Shown here: in pieces, positions 53,314-63,200 of the stretch
Layout: the number at the start of each line of letters is the position of its first letter
How positions within the stretch are numbered: the stretch's first letter is position 1
Assembly: GCA_020723305.1 (NCBI GenBank)
Contig: DYJC01000008.1
Coordinates: 152,240-216,239, forward strand
Origin: Desulfosudis oleivorans
GTDB taxonomy: Bacteria > Desulfobacterota > Desulfobacteria > Desulfobacterales > SURF-7
DNA length: 64,000 nt
Reading direction: 5' to 3'
The notes under the pieces: generated by a model
Told to the model about the DNA's origin: nothing
The model's database searches: none
What the model saw: the letters and a program-made list of their open reading frames with translations, nothing else
Program-made: the position numbers and the translations under genes

Positions 53314-54237
53314 ATGAAAGTATCAATATGTATACCGGTTTATAATGGATCATTGACCATAGAGAATTTGGTTAAAGAGGTCATTGAAGAATTGAAATGT
53401 TATGAACTCGAAATAATATTAGTGAATGATGGAAGTAGTGATAATAGCGAAGAAGTTTGCGAGAATATAGCAAAGACCAAGAAAAACATAAAATTCATTT
53501 CTCTAAGAAAAAATTTTGGAGAGCATAATGCTGTTATGTGCGCCTTGAATTTTGTGACCGGTGATTATGCTGCCATCATAGATGATGACTTTCAAAATCC
53601 TCCAAGAGAGATAATTAAACTGCTAAATAAAGCTCAAGAAGGTTTTGATGTAGTATATTCCAAGTATGATAAAAAGAAACATCAATTGTGGAGAAATATG
53701 GGTAGTGGATTTAATGATATGATTGCTACTTTATTGATAGATAAGCCTAAGAATTTATATCTATCCAGCTTTAAAGTTATTAACAAAGAAGTTATAAGTG
53801 AGATAATCAAATATAAAGGTCCTTTTCCGTATATAGATGGATTGATATTTAGAATCACGAATCATTATGAAACAGTTTTGGTTGAACATTCTTCAAGAAA
53901 AGAAGGGAAATCCAATTACACCATCTCCAAGTTAATTAAATTGTGGCTGAATATGTTTATTAATTTTTCCGTAAAACCCCTCAGGATATTTGCCTTTATA
54001 GGTATGTTTTTTGTTTTTATTAGTTTTTTTGCTGCGATTTGTGTTGTCGTTGAAAAAATCATGCATCCTGATGTTGCTCTTGGTTGGGCATCCACCATGC
54101 TGGCTTTACTATTCTTTTCAGGTACACAGCTTATATTTATGGGGTTAATGTCTGAATATATTGGCAAATCTTATTTGGATCAAAACGGTACGCCGCAATG
54201 GATTATCAAAAAGAATATTGAAGCAGGCGATAAATAA
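53314..54237 (+). CDS. Family 2 glycosyltransferase with C-terminal membrane segments
   Basis: The 307-residue protein has the GT2 start SICIPVYNGSLTIENLV, then EIILVNDGSSDNS, and the DXD-type AAIIDDDFQNPPREI. Two hydrophobic segments near the C-terminus (IFAFIGMFFVFISFFAAICVV and MLALLFFSGTQLIFMGLM) place it with DPM1/GtrB-like enzymes. These load sugars onto polyprenyl phosphate at the inner membrane. Part of an AT-rich islet with the amino-sugar genes. Confidence 0.9.
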   Translation: MKVSICIPVYNGSLTIENLVKEVIEELKCYELEIILVNDGSSDNSEEVCENIAKTKKNIKFISLRKNFGEHNAVMCALNFVTGDYAAIIDDDFQNPPREIIKLLNKAQEGFDVVYSKYDKKKHQLWRNMGSGFNDMIATLLIDKPKNLYLSSFKVINKEVISEIIKYKGPFPYIDGLIFRITNHYETVLVEHSSRKEGKSNYTISKLIKLWLNMFINFSVKPLRIFAFIGMFFVFISFFAAICVVVEKIMHPDVALGWASTMLALLFFSGTQLIFMGLMSEYIGKSYLDQNGTPQWIIKKNIEAGDK

Positions 54238-54238
54238 T

Positions 54239-55009
54239 ATGTTGAATAATAAAGATGAATATTTCTATATGGCTAACGCAGAGAGAGATTTTTGGTGGTA
54301 TAAAGCATTACATGAACAGGTAATCAATACAATAGAAGGAAAATACAAAAACAAAGATATAATGATATTGGATGCTGGTTGTGGAACAGGAGGGTTAATT
54401 GAGAAAATTCGGGAAAAAGGTTATAAAAATGTTAAAGGGTTTGATCTTTCAAGTGATGCTATTGAGATATGCAGGCAAAGGGGATTGGATATTGATCAAT
54501 ATCACTTACTAGATATTTTGAAAAATAATAAGACAAATAGTTGTGATGTAATCATATGTAACGATGTGGTGTGTTATTTTGATGAATCCGAACATAAAAC
54601 CATAATTTCAAATTTTGAAAAATTGTTAAAACCCGGCGGGCTTATAATCCTTAATGTCCCTGCTTTGAATATTTTCAGTGGAACCCATGATAAGGCTGTT
54701 GGTATTGTTAAAAGATTTACCCGAAAGATGGTTTCCAATATGACTTCTGTTGATACGTTGGAGATTATCAGAGAAGTATTTTGGCCATTTTCTCTTGCAA
54801 TTCCGATTGCTTTTATCAGAATCTATCAAAAATTGCTAATAAACCTAATCAAACCTGAACATTATGTGTCTGATGTTTCAATGCCAAATAAATCCCTTAA
54901 TTTACTACTATATCGGATTGTTAATATTGAAAATAAATTATTAAAATGGAAACCGTTTGGGTCATCTCTATTTGTGGTTTTGGAGAAGAATAAATCCCTA
55001 TCCAGATGA
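54239..55009 (+). CDS. SAM-dependent class I methyltransferase
   Basis: The 256-residue protein has the SAM-binding motif ILDAGCGTGGLIEKI, VKGFDLSSDAIEICRQRG and VIICNDVVCYFDE, and KPGGLIILNVPA. The start at 54239 is just after the GT2 stop; a longer frame overlaps that gene. It may methylate a sugar or lipid of the neighbouring pathway. The C-terminal 100 residues are rich in hydrophobic and basic positions, suggesting membrane association. Confidence 0.87.
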   Translation: MLNNKDEYFYMANAERDFWWYKALHEQVINTIEGKYKNKDIMILDAGCGTGGLIEKIREKGYKNVKGFDLSSDAIEICRQRGLDIDQYHLLDILKNNKTNSCDVIICNDVVCYFDESEHKTIISNFEKLLKPGGLIILNVPALNIFSGTHDKAVGIVKRFTRKMVSNMTSVDTLEIIREVFWPFSLAIPIAFIRIYQKLLINLIKPEHYVSDVSMPNKSLNLLLYRIVNIENKLLKWKPFGSSLFVVLEKNKSLSR

Positions 55010-55199
55010 ATTTGTTGTTCTGTATTAAAACCTGAGAGTCAGTCAAAACCTAACCAGAAATTATTCTAAAAACAATTAGATAAAAAATATATATGCATAA
55101 AATTCCATCAAATATGATGGTCGTGGGATGTTTGTTTGATTTTCCCCACAAAATATGGTAGGCGTGAGTCATCATAACAGGATGGAGGTCATGATTGAA

Positions 55200-56741
55200 A
55201 TGATAAATGATGTAAACCAAATTTTCCGCGAAGTAACGATCGGGCTTTGCAAGAACCCGGATCTTGCAGATGCCCTTAAGGAATGTAAAAAATATCTTCG
55301 GACGATCATGCCGGTCAATATGATACATGTCAGTGTGATGGACCCAGAACTTTCTGCTGCTCGGATTGTTGCATGTGTAAACGATAATGGAACTGTCCCC
55401 ATCGGTGATTCTTGGGTGATTCCTCTCTCCAGGGAAGTAATGGAAACGGTGAAAGACCGGATGACGGACGATGTGTGTTTCCGGGGAGATGGAAAGGAAT
55501 CCTATCCTTATCGGATGGGCGCTGAGATCATGGGGATTTCGGAACCATTTTCCGTTCTGAACATCCGGCTTCACATCAATGATGATAATCTAGGTTTTCT
55601 GGGCCTGATGGCCAGGGGAAAGGATCAATACTTGGATGAACATGCAAAGCTGATGCACCTTCTTTCTCCTGTTTTCACCTGTTTTTTACAAGGCCGGCTT
55701 CGCTATGAGGAGGCACTTCTTCTCATCCGGCAGGCTCGGGAAGACTTGAAGTATCTGCAACAGGATGTAAAAAAGATTTCAGGCAATCATGTTATCGGGG
55801 TCAATTCCGGCTTAAAAGATGTGATGAATAAGGTCAGACAGGCAGCTTCAACGAACAATCCCATCCTGCTTATAGGTGAAACCGGTGTCGGCAAAGGGAT
55901 CATCGCCAATGAGATTCATGAACGATCCAGCCGGAAAGAAGGGCTGTTTTTAAAGGTTCACTGTAGATCGATTCCCGGCAGTTTACTGATCAGCGAACTG
56001 TTCGGTCATGACAAGGGCGCTTTTACAGGAGCGACCCATGACAAGAGAGGCTGTTTTGAAAGAGCCCAAGGCGGGATGCTTTTTCTGGACGAGATTGGGG
56101 CGCTTCCTCTGGAAGTTCAGACCGGGATTTTGAATGTACTCTTAGATAAGGGATTCAAACGGGTTGGCGGCAGCAGAACAATTTTCCCGGATGTACGGTT
56201 GATAGCCGCTTCTCAGCAAGATCTGGGTGCAATGGTTCGGAAAGGTGTTTTTCTGAAAGAACTGTGGAGCAGAATGAATGCTTCTCTGATCACGGTTCCC
56301 TCGTTGCGGGCCAGAAAGTTTGATATACCGTCACTCACAAATCACTTTATCCATAAGAAATCCATTGAGATGAATCTGCCGGTGATTCCATCGCCGGCAG
56401 ATGGGGAAATGGATTATCTGTTGCAGTATGACTGGCCTGGAAATGTAAGAGAACTTGAAAATGTGATCGAAAGGGCTTTGATTTTGGGACAGGGACGGCT
56501 TCTCCGGTTTCCGGATCTGGGGGGATTCCAACGGCTGCTTTTTTTAAATCAAGGTTCAAAGGAGATCAGCAAGATACCGACCCTGAATGAAATCATGATA
56601 CAACACATACGGAATACCCTTGAAAAGACCGGCGGGCGGATAGAAGGAGAGGGAGGCGCCGCAGATCTGCTGGGCATACATTACAATACATTAAGAGCCA
56701 GAATGAAGAAGCTGGGGATTGCTTTTGGACGGAACAGGTGA
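55200..56741 (+). CDS. Sigma-54-dependent activator with GAF-like sensor
   Basis: The 513-residue protein has an N-terminal GAF-like sensor of about 180 residues. The AAA+ domain has Walker A GETGVGKG, the contact loop GAFTGA and Walker B GGMLFLDEIGAL. A C-terminal Fis-type helix-turn-helix follows (GGAADLLGIHYNTLRARMKKLG). GGAGG at 55184-55188 can serve either the ATG at 55191 or that at 55200; earlier in-frame ATGs are less likely. No receiver domain is present. The target genes are not obvious; no -24/-12 site is seen immediately beside it. Confidence 0.88.
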   Translation: MINDVNQIFREVTIGLCKNPDLADALKECKKYLRTIMPVNMIHVSVMDPELSAARIVACVNDNGTVPIGDSWVIPLSREVMETVKDRMTDDVCFRGDGKESYPYRMGAEIMGISEPFSVLNIRLHINDDNLGFLGLMARGKDQYLDEHAKLMHLLSPVFTCFLQGRLRYEEALLLIRQAREDLKYLQQDVKKISGNHVIGVNSGLKDVMNKVRQAASTNNPILLIGETGVGKGIIANEIHERSSRKEGLFLKVHCRSIPGSLLISELFGHDKGAFTGATHDKRGCFERAQGGMLFLDEIGALPLEVQTGILNVLLDKGFKRVGGSRTIFPDVRLIAASQQDLGAMVRKGVFLKELWSRMNASLITVPSLRARKFDIPSLTNHFIHKKSIEMNLPVIPSPADGEMDYLLQYDWPGNVRELENVIERALILGQGRLLRFPDLGGFQRLLFLNQGSKEISKIPTLNEIMIQHIRNTLEKTGGRIEGEGGAADLLGIHYNTLRARMKKLGIAFGRNR

Positions 56742-56769
56742 TTTCGGATTTCAGGTCTGAGTCAGAAAG

Positions 56770-56891
56770 GAGCCAATTTCAAAACTATTATAAAGCGTCA
56801 CACCGGCGAAAGTCAGTGGTCAGAAAAGAGCTGAAAATACTGGATTTTAGTTTTCGCCGGAACTACAACAAGAGACTTTTGAAATTGGCTC
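56770..56891. repeat. Dispersed inverted-repeat element, copy f (122 bp)
   Basis: The ends are GAGCCAATTTCAAAA and TTTTGAAATTGGCTC, both perfect. It is nearly identical to copy d in sequence and orientation. It starts 28 bases after the stop of the sigma-54 activator gene. Confidence 0.9.
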
Positions 56892-57013
56892 AAAGGTATT
56901 CAATTTATAATCATGTTTACCGCATGTGCAAGACCGCATTGGAAAAATTAATTCTCGTAGTTCCTGTAATAATTATAAATTCAAATGTTTCTAATATCCA
57001 TTATCAATAAAAA

Positions 57014-57079
57014 TTGACCGCGGTCGACTTTTTTCTTGACATATCCGATCGAGTCGTTATATTCCCGACCGCAGTCAAC
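57014..57079 (+). promoter_or_regulatory. Promoter with two operators for the TetR/RND operon
   Basis: TTGACCGCGGTCGAC at 57014-57028 and its inverted form CGACCGCAGTCAAC at 57066-57079 are near-palindromic TetR-type operators. Between them TTGACA at 57036-57041 and TATATT at 57058-57063 form a promoter with a 16-base spacer. Operator centres are about 52 bases apart. Binding of the encoded TetR protein would close the promoter. Confidence 0.75.
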
Positions 57080-57099
57080 TTTTAGCTACAGAGGAGCGT

Positions 57100-57723
57100 A
57101 TGGCAGGAATCAGAGAAGCCAAAAAACAGCAGACCCGGCAGGCCATTATGCAGGCTGCGATCAAACTTTTCAGCGAGAAAGGTTTTGAGAGCACCAGCAT
57201 TGAGGAACTGGCAAAGGAAGCGGGAATCGGCAAAGGAACAATATACAGTTATTTCCAGACAAAAACGGACATTCTCTATGCCTTCTGCGAGGATGAGCTG
57301 GCCAATCTTCACCAGGAGCTGACCGACAACGCTGACTGCGAGATCCCCATCCTGAAGCGGATGGTAGAGATCTATATGAGCGAGTTCCACCTTATAACCG
57401 AAAACCGGGAGTTTGGGCGCTTGTTCATGCAGCAGACCGCTTTTCCCCGGGAGGCGGATCTCAATCAGCATCTAGAAAATGAAAACATCTATTTCAGTCT
57501 GCTCTTCCCCCTTCTGGCAAAGGCACAGGAACGCGGTGAACTGCGGAAAGACCTGGATCTTCTACATATCACCGGACATTTTTACGGTCTCTATCTGCTC
57601 ATGGTTTCTGCCTGGTTTACCGGCAGAATACCGACGGAAGAGGCGGAAATCACGCTCGAAACCCTGTTTCGTCAGGCCCTGGAAGGCTTGCAGCCATCAT
57701 CATCAATGGAACGATTTGTATAA
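57100..57723 (+). CDS. TetR-family repressor of the efflux operon
   Basis: The 207-residue protein has the TetR DNA-binding start IMQAAIKLFSEKGFESTSIEELAKEAGIGKGTIYSYFQTK, followed by a divergent ligand domain. GAGGAG precedes the ATG. It is first in an operon with TolC-, adaptor- and RND-type genes and sits just after two palindromic operators, so autoregulation and control of efflux are expected. The inducer is unknown. Confidence 0.93.
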   Translation: MAGIREAKKQQTRQAIMQAAIKLFSEKGFESTSIEELAKEAGIGKGTIYSYFQTKTDILYAFCEDELANLHQELTDNADCEIPILKRMVEIYMSEFHLITENREFGRLFMQQTAFPREADLNQHLENENIYFSLLFPLLAKAQERGELRKDLDLLHITGHFYGLYLLMVSAWFTGRIPTEEAEITLETLFRQALEGLQPSSSMERFV

Positions 57724-57726
57724 AAA

Positions 57727-59034
57727 ATGAAAACAACACATCTCTTTATCACTTGTTTATTTCTGCTATTGCTTTCCGGGGTTGCGGTCCAGGCAGAGGG
57801 GCCATCTCCGGAATCACCAGCTTACTCGTTGTCGGAGTTCTACCGGTCAGCCCTGAAAAAGGGGGAGCAGATCGGTATTGCCGCTCAGGCCCTGGAGATT
57901 TCCCGGTATGATCGGGAAAGAGCCCTTTCACTTTTACAGCCGCGACTGTCGATTTTCGGCAGCTATCGCCGCTACAATAAGGAGGAGGTGGCTTATGACT
58001 CGGTAATACAACCTCAATGGGAGAACTCTTATGGTATCAAGGCAGAACAGAGTGTTACACTCAATGGCCGGGAGTTGACCGCTTTGCGGATTGCCGAGAA
58101 GGGAATCGCCAAAAACGAGGCGGATCTTGAGACCGTTACCCAGGAATATCTTTTCACTGTGGCCAGGAGTTTTTACGACGTGGCCAGGGTCGGTCAGTCG
58201 GTGGAGATCGCCAAAGCCAACGTGCAGCGTTTAAAAACCCATCAGGAGGCGGTTCAGCGGCGGCTTCAACTGGCTGAAGTGCCCAAGACGGAACTTTTCC
58301 GGACTCAGGCGGAACTCGCCAAGGGTGAGTCTGATTTAATTCAGGTGCAAAATGCCCTGATGCTGACTCGGGCCAATCTGGCCCGGCTTACGGGTGTGGA
58401 GAACACCTTTGTGTTGTTATCTCAAGAGACTGCCGAACATCGGGTTATCCCATCTGATCCGGCATTGCTTCAGGAAAAAGCCCTGGCTCAGAGGGCAGAG
58501 ATCAGAAGCTTGGTGCTGGAGGAGGAGATGGCCTCCCGGCAGATCGATTACGAGAAGGGGGCTTACTGGCCGCGTCTGGGTGTGGAAGGCGCCTGGATGC
58601 GCCTGGATCAGCATCCGGACCCCTTGCTCAGGAAGTCTGCCTATGTGGCGGCTACTATGACTTTTGACCTGTATGACGGTGGAATGCGATCGGCGCAGAT
58701 CGCCCAGGCGCGGGCACGCTGCAAGCAGGCGGAGCTGACGAGAGAGGAGACCCAGCAGCGAATCGCTCTGGAGGTGGAGCAGGCATGGCGTGACTGGAAT
58801 ACGCAGGAAAGCCTTCTGCAATCGTCTGAAAGCCGCCTGCACTATGCCCGTGAGAATTACAGCGCGGTAGTCCGTCTTTTCGAACATGGGCTTGCCAACA
58901 GCGTGGATATAATGGATGCCAACACAGTACTGGTTACGGCTGAACTTCAGCATTCGGAGGTCAGTTATGATCTTTCTCTTGCATCGTTGGCTCTTGATCG
59001 AAGTCAGGGAATTTTTCCGGAAGGGATAAAATGA
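57727..59034 (+). CDS. TolC-type outer membrane efflux protein
   Basis: The 435-residue protein has a signal peptide (LFITCLFLLLLSGVAVQA). Two long helical repeats follow, each with the outer membrane efflux protein pattern (RLQLAEVPKTELFRTQAELAKGESDLIQVQNAL and NYSAVVRLFEHGLANSVDIMDANTVLVTAE). It forms the trimeric exit duct of the tripartite pump. It starts three bases after the TetR gene and precedes the adaptor gene. Confidence 0.92.
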   Translation: MKTTHLFITCLFLLLLSGVAVQAEGPSPESPAYSLSEFYRSALKKGEQIGIAAQALEISRYDRERALSLLQPRLSIFGSYRRYNKEEVAYDSVIQPQWENSYGIKAEQSVTLNGRELTALRIAEKGIAKNEADLETVTQEYLFTVARSFYDVARVGQSVEIAKANVQRLKTHQEAVQRRLQLAEVPKTELFRTQAELAKGESDLIQVQNALMLTRANLARLTGVENTFVLLSQETAEHRVIPSDPALLQEKALAQRAEIRSLVLEEEMASRQIDYEKGAYWPRLGVEGAWMRLDQHPDPLLRKSAYVAATMTFDLYDGGMRSAQIAQARARCKQAELTREETQQRIALEVEQAWRDWNTQESLLQSSESRLHYARENYSAVVRLFEHGLANSVDIMDANTVLVTAELQHSEVSYDLSLASLALDRSQGIFPEGIK

Positions 59035-59087
59035 TATCAAATGAGCCATTTTCAACAAACCTTTACAGATCAACATAGGACACAGCT

Positions 59088-60245
59088 ATGGAAAAAGATT
59101 CAATCGAATATCAACCCGGCAAGAGGCCGAAGAACTTAGTGTACCGGCTACTGACTAACCCGCCGTTGCTTGTTTTACTGCTGCTCATCGCGGTCATTGT
59201 GATTCTGCAAACCTGGATTCGGAGCGAAGGCAGAACCATCGAAGCCCAGAAAGCCTCAGCTCAGGCCAAAGCCCAGCCGCCGGCCAATGTCGTGGTTCTG
59301 GAGTTGAAACCCTGTACGATTCAGGATCGCATCAATCTTCCCGGCGTGGTTCGCCCATGGGTGGCATTAAACATGTCCGCAGAGGTGCGCGGAAAAATTA
59401 TCGAGAAAAAAGTGCAAGAGGGCAGCTTTGTTTCCAAAGGCACAGTGCTGGCTATGATCGACGACCGGGACTACCGTAATGCCCATGCTTCGGCCGTCGC
59501 ATCTTACGAAGCCGCAAGGTCGTCCCACGACCGAATTTCACAACTGTTTCAGGATCAACTGGCTACTCGTACCCAACTGGACGATGCCACCGCACTGATG
59601 GAAACCTCCAAGGCAGCCATGGACAATGCAGCCCTGGAGATGGATCGTTGTGCGATCCGGGTTAATATGGATGGAGTGGTCGACAAACTGCCCATTGAAA
59701 CAGGTCAATTTCTCAACGTGGGAGACCCGGTAGCGCAGATATTACAGATGGATCGGGTGAAGATCGAGGTGGGCATCCCTGAAACAGATGTAGATGCGGT
59801 GAGGCGTATTGAAAATTTTCAAATCGTCGTCGATGCCCTCAGGGGCGAAACATTTGAAGGACGATTGCACCATCTGGGTAAAAGTGCCGATGGCCTGGCC
59901 CGTTCTTACCCGCTCGAAATCGCTGTCGACAATCCGGATAACCGGTTGCTGCCGGATATGTTTGCGCGGGTAGATGTCGTCAAGCAGAAGGTGGAAAATT
60001 CGTTGAGCGTGCCGCTTTTTTCCCTGATTACGGTAAAGAAAGAGCAGACGGTCTTCCTGGCCAAAGCCGGTCAGGTGCGTCAGGTCAGGGTGCAAACCGG
60101 AATCCAGGAGGGATGGCGGGTGCAGATTCTGGATGGGCTCAGCGCCGGAGATAAGGTTGTTATCGTCGGTCAGCGCGATATGAAGGACGGCGCAGCGGTG
60201 AATGTAGTTCGTACCGTGTCCGATCCGGAGGAGTTGAATCAATGA
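59088..60245 (+). CDS. RND efflux periplasmic adaptor (membrane fusion protein)
   Basis: The 385-residue protein has an N-terminal membrane anchor (NPPLLVLLLLIAVIVILQTW). The lipoyl/barrel-sandwich half motif is ALNMSAEVRGKIIEKKVQEGSFVSKGTVLAMID, a helical hairpin follows, and the second lipoyl half is AIRVNMDGVVDKLPIETGQFLNVGDPV. It links the inner-membrane pump to TolC. The end overlaps the RND gene by four bases (ATGA). Confidence 0.93.
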   Translation: MEKDSIEYQPGKRPKNLVYRLLTNPPLLVLLLLIAVIVILQTWIRSEGRTIEAQKASAQAKAQPPANVVVLELKPCTIQDRINLPGVVRPWVALNMSAEVRGKIIEKKVQEGSFVSKGTVLAMIDDRDYRNAHASAVASYEAARSSHDRISQLFQDQLATRTQLDDATALMETSKAAMDNAALEMDRCAIRVNMDGVVDKLPIETGQFLNVGDPVAQILQMDRVKIEVGIPETDVDAVRRIENFQIVVDALRGETFEGRLHHLGKSADGLARSYPLEIAVDNPDNRLLPDMFARVDVVKQKVENSLSVPLFSLITVKKEQTVFLAKAGQVRQVRVQTGIQEGWRVQILDGLSAGDKVVIVGQRDMKDGAAVNVVRTVSDPEELNQ

Positions 60246-63200
60246 TCGTTTCCGATACTGCCGTAAAGAACCGCGTCAGTGTGCTGGTGCTGATGGTGCT
60301 GATCGTAATCGTCGGCGTATACAGCTATAAGTCGTTGCCGCGTGAAAATTCGCCGGATATCACGATTCCGCATGTTTTTGTGCAGACCAGCTATAAGGGG
60401 GTTTCTGCCGAAGATATCGAGTCCGGCATCACCATCAAGATCGAAAAGAAACTTAAAGGTCTGGACCGTGTAAAAAAGATCCAGTCGGTCAGTTCGGAGG
60501 GGTTGTCGCGTATCGATGTGGAATTCATTCCTGGCACGGATATTGACGAGGTTCTGCCCAAGGTTAAAGACAAGGTGGATGAAGCCCAGCCGGATCTTCC
60601 GTCAGACCTGGAGGAGGAACCTTCGGTTTTCGAGGTCAACTTCTCGGAGCTTCCCATCATCACCTTTTCCCTGGCCGGCAACTACGGGCCGCGCTACCTG
60701 AAAGAGATCGCCGATGATCTCAAAGATGAGATCGAGGCCATTCCCGGCGTACTGGAGGCCGAAGTGACCGGCGGCCGCGAGCGCGAGATCCGTATCGAAG
60801 TGGATCCGGACAAACTGGCCTATTATCATATCCCCATTACTTACTTGCAGCAGGTAGTTGTCAGCGAAAATCAGAACACATCCGGTGGTGCCATAACTTT
60901 GGGACAGGGCCGCTACCAGCTGCGTGTGCCAGGCGAATTCGAAGACCCGGACGAAATTTTGGGATTGGTGGTGGCAACCCACGACCAGCATCCTGTCTAT
61001 CTTAAAGACGTTGCACGGGTAGTGGACAGCTTCAAGGATGAAACTAGCCGTTCACGTCTGGACGGGATCGATTCGGTTAACCTTGCGGTTAAAAAGCGGG
61101 TGGGTGAAAACATCATCCAGATCGTGGATCAGATTGAAGAGGTTATCCGGCGCGTATCACCAACCTGGCCTCAGGGTACCACCATAACCAAGCTCATGGA
61201 TCAGGCCAAGGATATCCGTCTGATGGTGGCGGATCTGGAGAACAATATCATTTCCGGATTGATTCTGCTGGTTGTGGTTCTGATGTTTGTCATGGGTTTC
61301 CGAAACGCGCTGATCGTCAGCATGGCAATTCCTTTTTCAATGCTGATTTCGTTTTCGGTGCTTCAGATGCTGGACATTACCCTGAATATGGTTGTACTTT
61401 TCTCTCTGACCCTGTCGCTTGGTATGCTGGTGGACAATGCCATCGTAATCGTTGAAAACACATATCGTTTCATGGAACAGGGGGTCCCGCGTGTGGAAGC
61501 GGCCATGAGGGCCACCGGCGAAGTGGCCTGGGCGGTGATCAATTCTACAGCTACGGCCCTGGCTGCATTCTTTCCGTTGATTTTCTGGCCGGGCATCATG
61601 GGCGAATTTATGAAGTATTTGCCGATCACCCTGCTGGTGACACTTATTTCAAGTCTTTTCGTGGCCATGGTGATCAATCCGGCTTTGTGCGCATTCTTCA
61701 TGAAAGTCAAGGGGAAACCGGAAACAGCCTATGCCGGATTTTCACCAACGGAGATCCAGGACGAGCCACCGATTGCCATCCGAGGAGCGCTGCTGACCAT
61801 ATATGCATCCGTGATGCGCGCTGCCTTACGTCACAAGCTGACGGTACTGGGTATCTCCTTTGCAGGCCTGATCATTATGATACAACTCTGGATTCTGACT
61901 GTCGGGTTGGAAAAACCAGTGGAATTCTTCCCCAAAATCGACCCCAAATCAATATACGTGAATATCGATCCGCCTGAAGGTTCGGATCTGGATTATGTTG
62001 ACAAGATCGCCCGGCAGGTGGAGATGGCGGTCAGTGGACAATGGCCGGACAATACCTTTCCGCCGCTTGCGGACTACGATCGAGCCTATACTTTGCGCGA
62101 ACACCGCAAAGTCAAAGGCGATACCTTTTCCGGTCCCACCGATTTTAACAACGTAGAACACATCTACGCCAATTCGGTTCAGGGAGGAGGCGGGTTCTCC
62201 TTTGACGCCAACAAACCCAATCACATCGGCATTCAGTTCCTGGATTATGAAAAACGACTGACCCCGACAACCGCTGATGTCGAGAAGATTCGGAAACGGG
62301 TCGATCATATTGCCGGAGCGCAGATCACCGTTGCAGAACAGGAGGAGGGACCGCCCACCGGCGCGCCGATAAATATCGAGCTTTCAGGAGACGATTTTCG
62401 CCAGTTGGGCAAGCTGGCTGAACAGGTTCGCGCGGTTATCGTCAAGATACCCCATGTGGAAGATGTGCAGGACAACTATGTTGCCGGTCTTCCGTCGGTG
62501 CGCGTGCGAATCGATCGACAAAAAGCAGCCCTGTTCGAGCTTTCCAGCAACGCTATCGGGTCGGCGCTCAAAACCGCCTATAATGGTCTGGATGTCTCCA
62601 CCTATTACGAGGGCGATGAGGATTTTGACATCGTGGTCACGCTGAACGAGAAGGACAGGCAGGTCACGGATGTGCTGCACAAACTGATGATCCCCACTCC
62701 CGCAGGCCCCATGGTACCGCTGACCACTCTGGCAAAGGTAGATTACAGCGGCAGCGTTGGGGATATTGTGCGTATTGACCATGACCGTGTGGTGACCGTC
62801 AAGGCCTATGTGGATGAAGAACGGATACCAGGCGCGGTGGCGCGCGGACAGGCTGAAAAGCTGCTGTCCGGTTTTCCCCTGCCGGCCGGATACTCCCTCA
62901 AGTTCACTGGGGAGAACGAATTTCAGAAGGAGTCGGAAGATTTCCTCGGCAAGGCCTTTTCCATCTGCATCATGATTATTTTTCTGATCCTGGTGGCAAT
63001 GTTCAACTCCGTGGCCCAGCCGCTGATCATCCTCACCTCCGTGGTTCTTTCTCTCGGTGGTGCCTTTCTGGGGCTATACATACTCCAGGAGCCTTTCGGC
63101 ATCATCATGTGCGGTGTGGGCGTGATCTCGCTTGTAGGCGTAGTGGTTAACAACGCTATTGTTCTGATCGATTACATCAATCAGTTGAGGCGTCGCGGCA

